Shown: one piece after another, positions 54,987 through 64,000 of the stretch
How the letters are laid out: every line of letters begins with the position of its first letter
How positions within the stretch are numbered: position 1 is the stretch's first letter
DNA from: Xanthomonas theicola
Lineage (GTDB): Bacteria; Pseudomonadota; Gammaproteobacteria; Xanthomonadales; Xanthomonadaceae
Assembly: GCF_014236795.1 (NCBI RefSeq)
Contig: NZ_CP049017.1
Span: 4,680,642-4,744,641 of the forward strand
Length of the DNA: 64,000 nt
Direction: 5' to 3'
Notes under the pieces: generated by a model
Told to the model about the DNA's origin: nothing
The model's input: only the letters and a program-made list of their open reading frames with translations
Databases searched by the model: none
Program-made: the position numbers and the translations under genes

Positions 54987-55466
54987 TCAAGGACGCGGCC
55001 GGTCGCGGCGGGGCGCGGATGTGCCGGTGCCGGTGTTGGCCTTGATCCAGGCATCGCGCTGCGGCGGGGTCATCGCGTCCCAGCGGTCGCGCAGCGCCCT
55101 GCGCTGTTGCGGCGGCAATGCGCGCAGGCGTTCGAACAGCACGCGTGCTGCTTCGCGCTGTTGCGGCGTCATGTCCTGGTAGCGGAGTGCACCCTTGCGC
55201 GCGCGTGCGCGCTGCTCTGGCGTCATCGTCTGCCAGCGTTGCGCGTGCTCGAACATCCTGCGTCGCTGTTGTGGCGCGTCGTCCCAGCGCTGGCGCATCG
55301 GCGCGATCAGCAACTCGCGCTGCTGCGCGCTCAGGTGCTCCCAGTCCGGCAGCGGCGGGCCCGTATCGGCATCCGGTAGTGGCGGTGGCGGTGGCGCGGT
55401 GAACGCCGCCAGCGGGGCGCCGGCCAGCAGGGCCAGCGCCAGGAACATGCGGATCAGGCGGTTCAT
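54987..55466 (-). CDS. DUF3106 family exported protein
   Basis: This 159-residue protein has a signal peptide (RMFLALALLAGAPLAAFTAP) and a Pro-rich linker. It then has four or five copies of a short repeat built on LSAQQRELL / MTPEQRARAR / MTPQQREAAR / LPPQQRRALR / MTPPQRDAW, the hallmark of DUF3106. The ATG at 55466 overlaps the stop of the DUF3619 gene; an alternative ATG lies at 55475. The repeats resemble the metal or stress-sensing CpxP/Spy style helical arrays, but the function is not known. It is the last gene of the ECF sigma operon. Confidence 0.85.
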   Translation of the reverse strand: MNRLIRMFLALALLAGAPLAAFTAPPPPPLPDADTGPPLPDWEHLSAQQRELLIAPMRQRWDDAPQQRRRMFEHAQRWQTMTPEQRARARKGALRYQDMTPQQREAARVLFERLRALPPQQRRALRDRWDAMTPPQRDAWIKANTGTGTSAPRRDRPRP

Positions 55467-55864
55467 CGTGTCCATTCCATTGCCAGCGAGGTATCGGAGC
55501 CCAGCCACAGGTACAGGTCGGGATTTTCTTCGAGCAGGCCGGCCACGGTGTCGTCGGTGTCGCCCTGCGCGACCGCGCTCGCGGCTGTCGCCGTCGGCGC
55601 ACTGGCGACGCTCGCCGCGGGCATCGACGGAGGCAGCGCCGGGCGCAGCAGCAGGTGCATGCCGAATGCGGTGCCGAGCACCGCCGGCGCCGCCGCCAGC
55701 AGCCAGCCCCAGCGCCGCGCCGGGGCGGCGTGCGCCTGACCGGCGCCGTGGCGGGCGGCGCGCAGCCGCGCCCGGGTTGGCGCCGGCAATGCCTGCAGCG
55801 AGGCCCGGTGCAGGGCGCGCATTTGCGCGTCGAAGGCGGTCGATTGGGGGGTATCGGGTCTCAC
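55463..55864 (-). CDS. DUF3619-like anti-sigma-type membrane protein
   Basis: This is a 133-residue protein with a short cytoplasmic N-terminal part containing LQALPAPTRARLRAARHGAG. One transmembrane helix (WLLAAAPAVLGTAFGMHLLL) and a periplasmic Ala/Ser/Asp-rich tail ending in LYLWLGSDTSLAMEW follow. The start is a GTG at 55864 overlapping the sigma factor stop (GTGA), and the end overlaps the DUF3106 start. Position and topology suggest it restrains the sigma factor encoded upstream. It lacks a recognisable zinc-binding anti-sigma motif. Confidence 0.8.
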   Translation of the reverse strand: MRPDTPQSTAFDAQMRALHRASLQALPAPTRARLRAARHGAGQAHAAPARRWGWLLAAAPAVLGTAFGMHLLLRPALPPSMPAASVASAPTATAASAVAQGDTDDTVAGLLEENPDLYLWLGSDTSLAMEWTR

Positions 55865-56436
55865 CGGATGTTCTCCAGGCGTTTCTGCAATGCCTCGCGG
55901 GCGCGCGACAGGTGGGTCTTGACCGAGCCTTCGGAGCAGCCCATCGCGCATGCGGTGGTGGCCACGTCCAGCTCCTCGAGCACGCGCAGGGTGAAGGCCT
56001 CGCGTTGCCGTGCCGGCAGCGCGCGCAGCGCCGCCACCAGCCGGGCATGGGTCTGCCGCTGCGCGTGGTGCTGTGCCGGGCCGGGATCGGTGTCGGCCCA
56101 ATCCGGGTGGCCGTCCTCGCCGCGTTCGCCGGGCGGCGCCCAGAAGCGCAGGCGGAAGCCGCGCCGGCGCTGCAGGTCGACGATGCGCCGGCGCAGGATG
56201 CTCCAGAACAGCGGCGTCCACTCCTGCGCCGGCCGCTCGCGGTAGGCGAGCAGCTTCACCATCGCGTCCTGCACCGCGTCCAGTGCGTCTTCGCGCTGGC
56301 GCAGGCCGGCTTCGGCGAAGCGGAACGCGCGTGGGCCGATCTCGGCCAGGAATGCGTCCAGCGACACCGGCGGCGCGCGCGCGGCGGCATCGGCAGCTGT
56401 GGACGGGGGATCGAGGGCGGGCGAGCTCACCAGCAC
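55861..56436 (-). CDS. ECF-type RNA polymerase sigma factor
   Basis: This 191-residue sigma-70 family factor has region 2 around residues 27-100 (FLAEIGPRAFRFAEAGLRQR, EDALDAVQDAMVKLLAY, FWSILRRRIVDLQRRRG). Region 4 lies near residues 130-188 (RLVAALRALPARQREAFTLR and the helix-turn-helix ATTACAMGCSEGSVKTHLSR). It is the first gene of a tightly overlapping three-gene operon with the DUF3619 and DUF3106 proteins, an arrangement known from other proteobacteria. The stimulus is unknown. This operon is transcribed against the flanking pnt genes. Confidence 0.9.
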   Translation of the reverse strand: MLVSSPALDPPSTAADAAARAPPVSLDAFLAEIGPRAFRFAEAGLRQREDALDAVQDAMVKLLAYRERPAQEWTPLFWSILRRRIVDLQRRRGFRLRFWAPPGERGEDGHPDWADTDPGPAQHHAQRQTHARLVAALRALPARQREAFTLRVLEELDVATTACAMGCSEGSVKTHLSRAREALQKRLENIR

Positions 56437-56602
56437 AGCTTAGCTTCCTGCACGGGGATGCCGTGGATAACGCGCCACGGCCGCCGCGGTTGACGGGACG
56501 CCGCAGCGATGCGCCCGGCGCGGCGCGTGCGGCCATCGCCGACGGATTCAGCACGCGGTTATGATTGCGGCGGTCGGGCGCGGCGCCCGGGAGAAACGAG
56601 AC

Positions 56603-56902
56603 ATGAGCGACGGGTTCGTGGCGTTGTACATCTTCATGCTGGCTGCCATCGCCGGGCATGTGATCATCTCGCGGGTGCCGGTGATCCTGCACACCCCGCT
56701 GATGTCCGGATCCAACTTCATCCACGGCATCGTGCTGATCGGCGCGATGCTGGTGCTCGGCCATGCCGACACCACGTTGGAGAAGGCGCTGGGTTTCCTC
56801 GCCGTGCTGCTGGGCGCCGGCAACGCCGCCGGCGGCTATGTGGTCACCGAACGCATGCTGGACTTGTTCAAGAGCTCGAAGAAGCCCGGAGACCGGCCAT
56901 GA
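56603..56902 (+). CDS. pntAB: NAD(P) transhydrogenase subunit alpha, part 2
   Basis: This is a 99-residue membrane part of the alpha subunit with three hydrophobic helices. Conserved stretches include FVALYIFMLAAIAGHVIISR, HTPLMSGSNFIHGIVLIGAM and ALGFLAVLLGAGNAAGGYVV. The ATG at 56603 follows GAGAAACGAG. It ends in an ATGA overlap with a 35-codon frame that in turn overlaps pntB. It is separated from pntA part 1 by the ECF sigma operon on the opposite strand. Confidence 0.94.
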   Translation: MSDGFVALYIFMLAAIAGHVIISRVPVILHTPLMSGSNFIHGIVLIGAMLVLGHADTTLEKALGFLAVLLGAGNAAGGYVVTERMLDLFKSSKKPGDRP

Positions 56903-57006
56903 CCGCCGCACTGCCGACGCCGGCCGTGGCCTTGGCGCCGATGCCGGGCGACCGGCGGGATCCGGCGGCGATCGCGGCCGCCGCGCTGGCCGGGGAGGTC
57001 GCATGA
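56899..57006 (+). CDS. 35-codon overlapping ORF between pntAB and pntB
   Basis: This small frame starts at an ATG in the pntAB stop (ATGA at 56899-56902) and stops in the pntB start (ATGA at 57003-57006). It fills the gap exactly. The product, beginning MTAALPTPAVALAPMPGDRR, is Ala/Pro-rich and shows no domain. It may serve only to pass ribosomes to pntB by coupled reinitiation. Real production of the peptide is uncertain. Confidence 0.45.
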   Translation: MTAALPTPAVALAPMPGDRRDPAAIAAAALAGEVA

Positions 57007-58451
57007 GCACCACCGAAGCGCTGTCCTGGCTGGTCGAGGCCAGCTACCTGGTCGCCGCCACCTTGTTCCTGCTCGGCCTGCAGCGCATGGCTTCGCCCAA
57101 GACCGCGCGCAGCGGCATCCACTGGGCCGGCTTCGGCATGCTGCTGGCGGTTGCCGCGACGTTCTTGCTGCCCGGTCTGCACAACCTGCCCCTGATCCTG
57201 CTGGCGATCGTGATCGGCGCCGGCGCGGCCTGGATCTCGGCCAAGAAAGTGGCCATCACCGACATGCCGCAGATGGTTGCGCTGTACAACGGCATGGGCG
57301 GCGGCTCGGCCGCGTCGATCGGCGCGGTGGAACTGCTGCGCTTCTCGTCTCTGGCGCACCGCGACACCTCGCACTGGAGCCAGAGCGCGATCGCCGCGCT
57401 GGCCGCGCGCCAGCCCGACGCGACCACGCTGGCGCTGGCCGTCGTCGGCTCGGCGATCGGCGCGATCTCGCTGTCCGGCTCGATCATCGCCTGGGCCAAG
57501 CTCGATGGGCGGCTGGACAAGCGCGTCACCTTTCCCGGGCAGCAGGCGTTCAACTTGCTGGTGTTCGTGGCGATGCTGGGCCTGGGCGCCTGGGCCGCGA
57601 TCGGCCTCGGCCCGGTGGCGATCGTGGCCTTCTTCGCGGTCGCGCTGGCGCTGGGCGTGCTGATGACGCTGCCGATCGGCGGCGCCGACATGCCGGTGGT
57701 GATCTCGCTGTACAACGCCTTCACCGGCCTGGCGGTGGCGTTCGAGGGCTACGTGCTGGGCAACGAGGCGCTGATCGTCGCCGGCATGATGGTCGGCGCG
57801 GCCGGCATCCTGCTGACCCGGCTGATGGCCAAGGCGATGAACCGGCCGATCAGCGGCGTGCTGTTCTCCAACTTCGGCGGCGGCGGCCAGGCGCAGGCGA
57901 TCAGCGGCGCGCAGAAGCCGATCGAGGCCGGCGACGTGGCGGCGATGATGACCTACGCCGAGCGGGTGGTGATCGTGCCCGGCTACGGCATGGCGGTGGC
58001 GCAGGCGCAGCACAAGATCTGGGAACTGGCGCAGCGGCTGATCGAGCGCGGGGTCAAGGTCAAGTTCGCGATCCATCCGGTGGCCGGGCGCATGCCCGGA
58101 CACATGAACGTGCTGCTGGCCGAGGCCGGCGTGCCCTACGACTTGATCGCCGACATGGACGACATCAATCCCGAGTTCCCCAGCACCGACGTGGCGCTGG
58201 TGATCGGCGCCAACGACGTGGTCAACCCGGTGGCCAGGACCGATCCGGCCAGCCCGATCTACGGCATGCCGATCCTGGACGTGGTCAATGCGAAGAACGT
58301 CATCGTGATCAAGCGCGGCAAGGGCACCGGCTTCGCCGGCATCGAGAACGCGCTGTTCTACGCCGACAACGCGCGCATGTTGTACGGCGACGGCGCCGAG
58401 GCGGCCGGCGCCCTGGTCAGCGAGTTGAAGGCGCTCGACGGCGGGCATTGA
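57003..58451 (+). CDS. pntB: NAD(P) transhydrogenase subunit beta
   Basis: PntB carries most of the proton-channel helices and the NADP(H)-binding domain III. The 482-residue protein has about eight to nine N-terminal hydrophobic helices and ITDMPQMVALYNGMGGGSAA near residue 86. In domain III, VVIVPGYGMAVAQAQHKIWE lies near residue 320 (GYGMAVAQAQ motif). FAIHPVAGRMPGHMNVLLAE and LVIGANDVVNPVARTDPASP follow. The end (FYADNARMLYGDG) is also conserved. Length and order are normal for the family. Confidence 0.97.
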   Translation: MSTTEALSWLVEASYLVAATLFLLGLQRMASPKTARSGIHWAGFGMLLAVAATFLLPGLHNLPLILLAIVIGAGAAWISAKKVAITDMPQMVALYNGMGGGSAASIGAVELLRFSSLAHRDTSHWSQSAIAALAARQPDATTLALAVVGSAIGAISLSGSIIAWAKLDGRLDKRVTFPGQQAFNLLVFVAMLGLGAWAAIGLGPVAIVAFFAVALALGVLMTLPIGGADMPVVISLYNAFTGLAVAFEGYVLGNEALIVAGMMVGAAGILLTRLMAKAMNRPISGVLFSNFGGGGQAQAISGAQKPIEAGDVAAMMTYAERVVIVPGYGMAVAQAQHKIWELAQRLIERGVKVKFAIHPVAGRMPGHMNVLLAEAGVPYDLIADMDDINPEFPSTDVALVIGANDVVNPVARTDPASPIYGMPILDVVNAKNVIVIKRGKGTGFAGIENALFYADNARMLYGDGAEAAGALVSELKALDGGH

Positions 58452-58465
58452 GCGTGGCCGGCAAC

Positions 58466-58504
58466 CAACCGATGCGACCGGTTGCGCAGGCCGCGCATCG
58501 GTTG
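58466..58504. terminator. Bidirectional hairpin between pntB and a convergent gene
   Basis: CAACCGATGCG (58466-58476) and CGCATCGGTTG (58494-58504) are perfectly complementary over 11 bases with a 17-base loop. They lie between the pntB stop and the stop of the convergent membrane-protein gene. The position suggests a shared transcription stop, though no T runs follow. Confidence 0.55.
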
Positions 58505-58532
58505 CTGCTGCGGGCAGTCGCGACCGCCGCCA

Positions 58533-58952
58533 TCAGCGCGCGCTGACGTAGGCCACGGCCAGGCCGATGCACAGCCACAGCAGGTCGCCGGGGCGGTTGG
58601 CCAGCATGCTCAACGTCCACGCATAGCGCGCGCCCAGCTTCAGCGACGAATCCCATGCATCCAGACCCAACGCCGCGCCCATGTGCGCCGCGGCGATGCC
58701 CCAGTTGGCGGCGACGATGACCAGCGCAGTGGCCGCCACCGCCACCACGATGCGCAGCCTGCCGCGCGGCAGCGTGCCCATGCGCAGCATCCAGGCGACC
58801 TCCAGCGCCACCAGCACCGCCATCCAGCCCGACTGGCGACCCAGGCCCAAGGCGACCAGCAACCAGGTGATCAGCGCGGTGAAGCAGCCCAAGCACAGCA
58901 ACAAGGGCCATAGCCAGTGCGAAGTCCTGGCCGGCGTGGAGGAGGGCGGCAT
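58533..58952 (-). CDS. Uncharacterised four-helix membrane protein
   Basis: This is a 139-residue inner-membrane protein starting at the ATG at 58952, which removes a polar in-frame extension. Hydrophobic segments are LWPLLLCLGCFTALITWLLV, GWMAVLVALEVAWMLRM, IVVAVAATALVIVAANWGIA and DLLWLCIGLAVAYV. The stretch AAHMGAALGLDAWDSSLKLG between helices 3 and 4 is probably periplasmic or cytoplasmic and may be the functional part. No family was recognised. It is divergent from sufT. Confidence 0.75.
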   Translation of the reverse strand: MPPSSTPARTSHWLWPLLLCLGCFTALITWLLVALGLGRQSGWMAVLVALEVAWMLRMGTLPRGRLRIVVAVAATALVIVAANWGIAAAHMGAALGLDAWDSSLKLGARYAWTLSMLANRPGDLLWLCIGLAVAYVSAR

Positions 58953-59058
58953 GCGATGTTCCCGGATGATCCGCACAGGATACCCTCCGGCGCGTGCCCC
59001 GCGTACTCGGATAAGCTGGGCGACTTGCACCGGTGGGGCGTGCCCCCATATCGCCTCC

Positions 59059-59610
59059 ATGTACTCACGCAGCAGCGAGCCTGTCCAATTCGAACGCGAT
59101 TGCGCGGCGGTCATGGTGCCGCAGGGCGACGCGGTGACCTTGCCGGCCGGCAGCTACGGCTACATCACCCAGGCGCTGGGCGGCAGCTACACGGTGTTCG
59201 TGGAGGGCAACCTGTTCCGTATCGCCGGCAAGGACGGCGACGCGATCGGCAAGGAGCCGCCGCCGGGCCTGGATCTGCCCGACGGCGCCAGCGACGAGCA
59301 GGTCGAAGCGCTGATCTGGCAGCAATTGCGCACCTGTTTCGATCCGGAGATCCCGTTCAACATCGTCGACCTGGGCCTGGTCTACGAGGTCGGCGTGCAG
59401 CCGCGCGAGGACGGCCAGCGCATGGTCGAAGTGAAGATGACGCTGACCGCGCCGGGTTGCGGCATGGGCGAGATCCTGGTCGACGATGTGCGCAGCAAGC
59501 TGGAGCTGATCCCGACCATCGCCGAGGCCGATGTCGAACTGGTGTTCGATCCGCCGTGGGGCCGGCATATGATGTCCGAGGCCGCCCGCCTCGAAACCGG
59601 CATGTTCTGA
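59059..59610 (+). CDS. sufT: Fe-S cluster assembly protein SufT
   Basis: This is a 183-residue SufT-type protein. An N-terminal region (VMVPQGDAVTLPAGSYGYIT, GSYTVFVEGNLFRIAGKDGD) precedes a MIP18/DUF59 domain. The DUF59 core is DEQVEALIWQQLRTCFDPEI, followed by PFNIVDLGLVYEV. LTAPGCGMGEILVDDVRSKL carries the conserved Cys, and VELVFDPPWGRHMMSEAAR ends the domain. SufT helps mature Fe-S proteins. The start is the ATG at 59059. The rest of the suf operon is not in this window. It lies 102 bases upstream of ilvE in the same direction. Confidence 0.92.
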   Translation: MYSRSSEPVQFERDCAAVMVPQGDAVTLPAGSYGYITQALGGSYTVFVEGNLFRIAGKDGDAIGKEPPPGLDLPDGASDEQVEALIWQQLRTCFDPEIPFNIVDLGLVYEVGVQPREDGQRMVEVKMTLTAPGCGMGEILVDDVRSKLELIPTIAEADVELVFDPPWGRHMMSEAARLETGMF

Positions 59611-59712
59611 CTCGCGCGCGACTGCGCCGACCCGGGGCCGGGACAAGGCGCAGTTGCTGCGCCCGGAATGTGCAGCGGCACGGCCGTCCCTCGACTACCA
59701 CAGGAAACCCCG

Positions 59713-60813
59713 GTGTCCGCTACCGAGCCTTCTTCGCAGTTCCGCCTGATCCCGTCCACCACCGCGCGCAGCGCCGAGCAGCGTGCGCAGATCCTCGCCG
59801 CGCCGGGCTTCGGCAACTACTTCACCGACCACATGGTCGCCATCGAGTGGGACCGCGAGCAGGGCTGGCACGACGCCCAGGTGCGCGCCTACGGGCCGCT
59901 GGCGCTGGACCCGGCCGCCTCGGTATTGCACTACGGGCAGGAGATCTTCGAAGGCATCAAGGCCTATCGCCACGCCGACGGTTCGATCTGGACCTTCCGC
60001 CCGGAGGCCAACGGCAAGCGCCTGCAGCGCTCGGCGCAGCGCCTGGCGCTGCCGGAGCTGCCGGTGGCGCTGTTCGTCGAATCGCTGCGCCAGCTGATCG
60101 CGGTCGATGCCGCGTGGGTGCCCTCGGCGCCGGAGACCAGCCTGTACTTCCGCCCCTTCATGATCGCCAACGAGGCGTTCCTGGGCGTGCGCGCGGCGCA
60201 GAAGGCCGGCTACTACGTCATCGCCAGCCCGGCCGGCGCCTATTTCGCCAAGGGCGTGGCGCCGGTGGCGATCTGGCTGTCCACCGACTACGCGCGCGCC
60301 GCCAAGGGCGGCACCGGCGCCGCCAAGTGCGGCGGCAACTACGCCGCCTCGCTGCTGCCGCAGCAGCAGGCGCAGGCGCAGGGCTGCTCGCAGGTGCTGT
60401 TCCTGGACCCGGTCGAGGGCAGGTACCTGGAAGAACTGGGCGGCATGAACGTGTTCCTGGTGATGCGCGACGGCAGCCTGGTGACGCCCGCGTTGTCCGG
60501 CAGCATCCTCGAGGGCATCACCCGCGACAGCATCCTGCAGCTAGCGCGCGATCGCGGTATGGCCGTGGTCGAGCGTCAGGTGACCATCGACGAGTGGTGC
60601 GAGGGCGTGGCCTCGGGCGCGATCGTCGAGGTCTTCGCCTGCGGCACTGCCGCGGTGGTGACCCCGATCGGGCAACTGAAGGGTAAGGATTTCGCGGTCG
60701 GCGACCTGGCCGCGCCGGCCGGTCCGGTGACCCTGTCGCTGCGCCAGGAACTGACCGACATCCAGTACGGCCGTGCGGCCGACCGCCACGGCTGGCTGGT
60801 GCGGCTGGGCTGA
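59713..60813 (+). CDS. ilvE: Branched-chain amino acid aminotransferase
   Basis: This is a fold-type IV PLP aminotransferase of 366 residues that transfers amino groups to and from leucine, isoleucine and valine. The start is a GTG at 59713 with AGGAA upstream. Family signatures are SVLHYGQEIFEGIKAYRHAD near residue 75 and YFRPFMIANEAFLGV near residue 150. The PLP Lys is in GGTGAAKCGGNYAASLLPQQ near residue 200, with EELGGMNVFLV near 240 and GSILEGITRDSILQLARD near 265. The sequence best fits the class II (IlvE/BCAT-like) subgroup. Confidence 0.95.
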   Translation: MSATEPSSQFRLIPSTTARSAEQRAQILAAPGFGNYFTDHMVAIEWDREQGWHDAQVRAYGPLALDPAASVLHYGQEIFEGIKAYRHADGSIWTFRPEANGKRLQRSAQRLALPELPVALFVESLRQLIAVDAAWVPSAPETSLYFRPFMIANEAFLGVRAAQKAGYYVIASPAGAYFAKGVAPVAIWLSTDYARAAKGGTGAAKCGGNYAASLLPQQQAQAQGCSQVLFLDPVEGRYLEELGGMNVFLVMRDGSLVTPALSGSILEGITRDSILQLARDRGMAVVERQVTIDEWCEGVASGAIVEVFACGTAAVVTPIGQLKGKDFAVGDLAAPAGPVTLSLRQELTDIQYGRAADRHGWLVRLG

Positions 60814-61271
60814 GCGTGTCGGCGCAGCGACGCTGCGCCTTCCATTCCAGGCCTGAAACGCCGGGGACAGGCTGCGTGCAGCCTGCCCTGCGCCCGCGCG
60901 CAGTCTGTCCCCGTTCGCCGGAAAGTAAGGGTATGCCGGCGCGATCCGATGCAGCGTCCTCCTCGTGCCGGGCGAAATGCCCCCCCAAGTGCCCGCTGGA
61001 CTGTCGCTCCGCGGCAGAAGACCGGCGGCGCGGCGGCGCAATCGATAGCGCGCGAGCCTGTTCGTTGATGAATACCACGGTTCTGGATTTTGGACGGTGG
61101 ATTTACCGCCCAGCACCGCCCATCGGCCCGTGGACTCGGTTAGCTTCGATGAACGGTCGGCAACAGGGGCCGGCCTGGGCCCTCGTGCCGCGCATGGATT
61201 CAGCCGTTGTTGGGGCATCGTGCGGTGCGGAACATTGCCGCTAGTCGGCACTCAACGATAAGGAAGTTCCA
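60814..61271. other. Intergenic region between ilvE and the S8 protease gene
   Basis: These 458 bases hold no supported gene. An inverted repeat (CGGGGACAGGCTGCG at 60863-60877 and CGCAGTCTGTCCCCG at 60900-60914, 14 of 15 pairing) lies 50 bases after ilvE and may end its transcript. The protease promoter should be in the more AT-rich stretch around 61060-61260. I could not fix a -35/-10 pair. Confidence 0.6.
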
Positions 61272-62834
<1,563 letters not shown>

Positions 62835-63179
62835 CCGTCCAAGCGCGGCGGTCGCCTGCACGGTGCCGCCGCGCGCCACGGTCCAGACCGGACCGGATTG
62901 GCAGTGCTGCGGGATGCCCCGGCGGCACGGAGCACGCACACGGGGCGCCATCTGCGCCTGTCGGCAAAGCATGCCTGCGGGAGCGGCTTCGGCCGCGATC
63001 GGAACGATCGCGGCCGAAGCGGCGGCCGATCCCCTGAAGCCACCCGCAATCGCCGCGCAGCCCCGCACCCACCGCGACGCCGCGGCGATTGCGCCGGGTC
63101 TTGCGTCGCGCTGATGCGGCTGGCCGCGCATCCGGGTCGCGCGGCTCCTTCGCACATGCCTGTGGCTGCCGCGGGTGCC
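62835..63179. other. Intergenic region downstream of the protease gene
   Basis: These 345 bases lie between the convergent protease and ybaK genes. No gene is supported. It contains the palindromic repeat at 62986-63020. I saw no recognisable remainder of the missing PPC domain. Confidence 0.55.
62986..63020. repeat. 16-bp perfect palindromic repeat
   Basis: GCTTCGGCCGCGATCG (62986-63001) and CGATCGCGGCCGAAGC (63005-63020) pair perfectly around a 3-base loop, with GGGAGCG just outside. It belongs to the same family as 5677-5738 and, like it, lies between converging genes. Confidence 0.82.
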
Positions 63180-63653
63180 TCATCCGCACAGGTCGCAGGC
63201 GCGGGCCTGCAGCGCGTCCAGCACCTGCTCGGCGTCGATTTCCAGCAGCAGCCCGCGCTGCCCGGCGTTGAACCAGACGCTGCCCGGGCCGAGCGCCGCC
63301 TGCTCGACCAGCACCTGCGCCTGCCGCTGCTGGCCCAGCGGGCTGATGCCGCCGACCTTGTAGCCGGTGCGGCGTTCGGCCTCGGCGGCGTCCATCATCC
63401 GTGCCGCCTTGCCGCCTGCTGCGGCGGCCAGCTTCTTCAACTGCACGCGGCGATCGGACGGGACCACCACGCAGACCGCGCGCGCGTCGACCCAGACCAT
63501 CAGACTTTTCAGCACCCGCTCCGGCGGCAGGCCCAGCGCCTGCGCGGCCTGCAGGCCCTTGGCGCCGGCCTCGGCGGCGTAGTCGTAGGGGTGCAGCCGA
63601 TAGACGATGCCGGCCGCGTCCAGCGCCCGGGTCGCGCGGGTGGCCTTGGACAT
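63180..63653 (-). CDS. ybaK: Cys-tRNA(Pro)/Cys-tRNA(Cys) deacylase YbaK
   Basis: This 157-residue YbaK/ProX-family protein hydrolyses mischarged Cys-tRNA(Pro). The catalytic Lys region is GLPPERVLKSLMVWVDARAV near residue 42. AVCVVVPSDRRVQLKKLAAA and GYKVGGISPLGQQRQAQVLV near residue 97 (GxxxP signature) are present, and GSVWFNAGQRGLLLEI lies near the end. The length is close to E. coli YbaK (159). It starts 6 bases after the asparaginase stop. Confidence 0.94.
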   Translation of the reverse strand: MSKATRATRALDAAGIVYRLHPYDYAAEAGAKGLQAAQALGLPPERVLKSLMVWVDARAVCVVVPSDRRVQLKKLAAAAGGKAARMMDAAEAERRTGYKVGGISPLGQQRQAQVLVEQAALGPGSVWFNAGQRGLLLEIDAEQVLDALQARACDLCG

Positions 63654-63659
63654 GGCGAC

Positions 63660-64000
63660 TCAGGCGGGTTCGAAGCGGTTCGCGGCCACGTTCTTGCGCA
63701 CCTTCTGCGGGTCCCAGATCTGCCCGTTCATGGCGATGTAGACGCCGACCGGCAGCGACTGCACCGCGCCGACCGCGCAGCCGATGTTGAACTCCGCGTC
63801 GGAGCCGCGGAAGCGCGCCGGGTTCAGCGCGCCGGTGATCACGATGGTCTTGTCGGCGATGGCCCGCAAGACCTTGCCGGTCTGCACCATCGAGTCGGTG
63901 CCGTGGGTGATCAGCACGTGCCGCGCGGATTGCGCGGCGACGGTGGCGCGGATCAGTTCGCGGTCGGCGTCGGTGATGTGCAGCGAGTCCTTGCGGATGA
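63660..64000 (-). CDS. L-asparaginase family protein, partial (runs off the window)
   Basis: The C-terminal part of an asparaginase-family (type I/II fold) amidohydrolase is visible, about 113 codons. The second active-site motif HVLITHGTDSMVQTGKVLRA is intact, with the Thr and Asp of THGTDSM. IADKTIVITGALNPARFRGS and YIAMNGQIWDPQKVRKN follow. The end at NRFEPA is earlier than in full E. coli-type asparaginases, so this may be a short single-domain form. The N-terminus is beyond position 64000. Confidence 0.88.
   Translation of the reverse strand, partial: IRKDSLHITDADRELIRATVAAQSARHVLITHGTDSMVQTGKVLRAIADKTIVITGALNPARFRGSDAEFNIGCAVGAVQSLPVGVYIAMNGQIWDPQKVRKNVAANRFEPA

Overview
The window is high-GC gammaproteobacterial chromosome. 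Gene content and order point to Xanthomonas or a very close relative: lgt-thyA-folA facing lptD-surA-pdxA-rsmA-apaG-apaH, the ahpC/ahpF/oxyR cluster, a split pntA, a Xanthomonas-type proline iminopeptidase, an RHS island and IS5/IS30/IS6 elements. The species cannot be fixed by reading alone. No rRNA, tRNA or CRISPR array was seen.

Layout. 1-5.5 kb (+): TerC-like membrane protein, lemA with two TPM-domain genes, then lgt-thyA-folA. 5.8-15.0 kb (-): envelope and housekeeping run comprising a DUF6580-like membrane protein, cobalamin adenosyltransferase, histone-deacetylase-like hydrolase, lptD, surA, pdxA, rsmA, apaG and apaH. 15.4-17.8 kb (+): two ubiquinone-type FAD hydroxylases. 18-23.6 kb (-): rlmM, a deaminase, a Cys-rich lipoprotein, an EamA exporter, a broken CPBP protease and glnS. 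23.6-25.4 kb (+): DUF2007, msrA and an orphan membrane protein. 25.5-30.2 kb (-): tal, oxyR, ahpF and ahpC, with a readable OxyR site and promoter upstream of ahpC. 30.4 kb: prmC.

31.3-43.3 kb is an accessory island. It starts with a 4.5-kb RHS polymorphic-toxin gene that has a signal peptide, a frameshift near its start and a 23-C homopolymer inside the coding region. A small four-helix membrane protein, the likely immunity protein, follows. Next comes a displaced second RHS tail with a different toxin tip and its own immunity gene. Two near-identical 1162-bp IS5-family copies sit there, one in the second toxin and one in its immunity gene, each with a 4-bp target duplication. Removing each IS and one target copy rebuilds both reading frames exactly and leaves the two genes overlapping by ATGA. 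An IS30 element, a decayed IS5-family element and the remnant of a bacteriocin-type ABC exporter lacking its Walker A close the island.

43.4-64 kb: pip, transglutaminase-like protease, N-formylglutamate amidohydrolase-like gene, NUDIX hydrolase, 5'-3' exonuclease and nitroreductase. A miniature DUF1631 paralogue lies beside its full-length relative. A small low-GC accessory patch with a deleted IS6-family element ends 11 bp before pntA. The transhydrogenase genes (pntA part 1, pntA part 2, pntB) are interrupted by an opposing ECF sigma/DUF3619/DUF3106 operon. Then follow sufT, ilvE, a C-terminally truncated subtilisin-type protease, ybaK and an asparaginase gene that runs off the window.

Palindromic repeats (arms built on GGAGCGGCTTC.GCCGCGA) sit at several convergent gene junctions. 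Several genes are broken by single-base or nonsense lesions. These should be confirmed against raw reads before being treated as biology.
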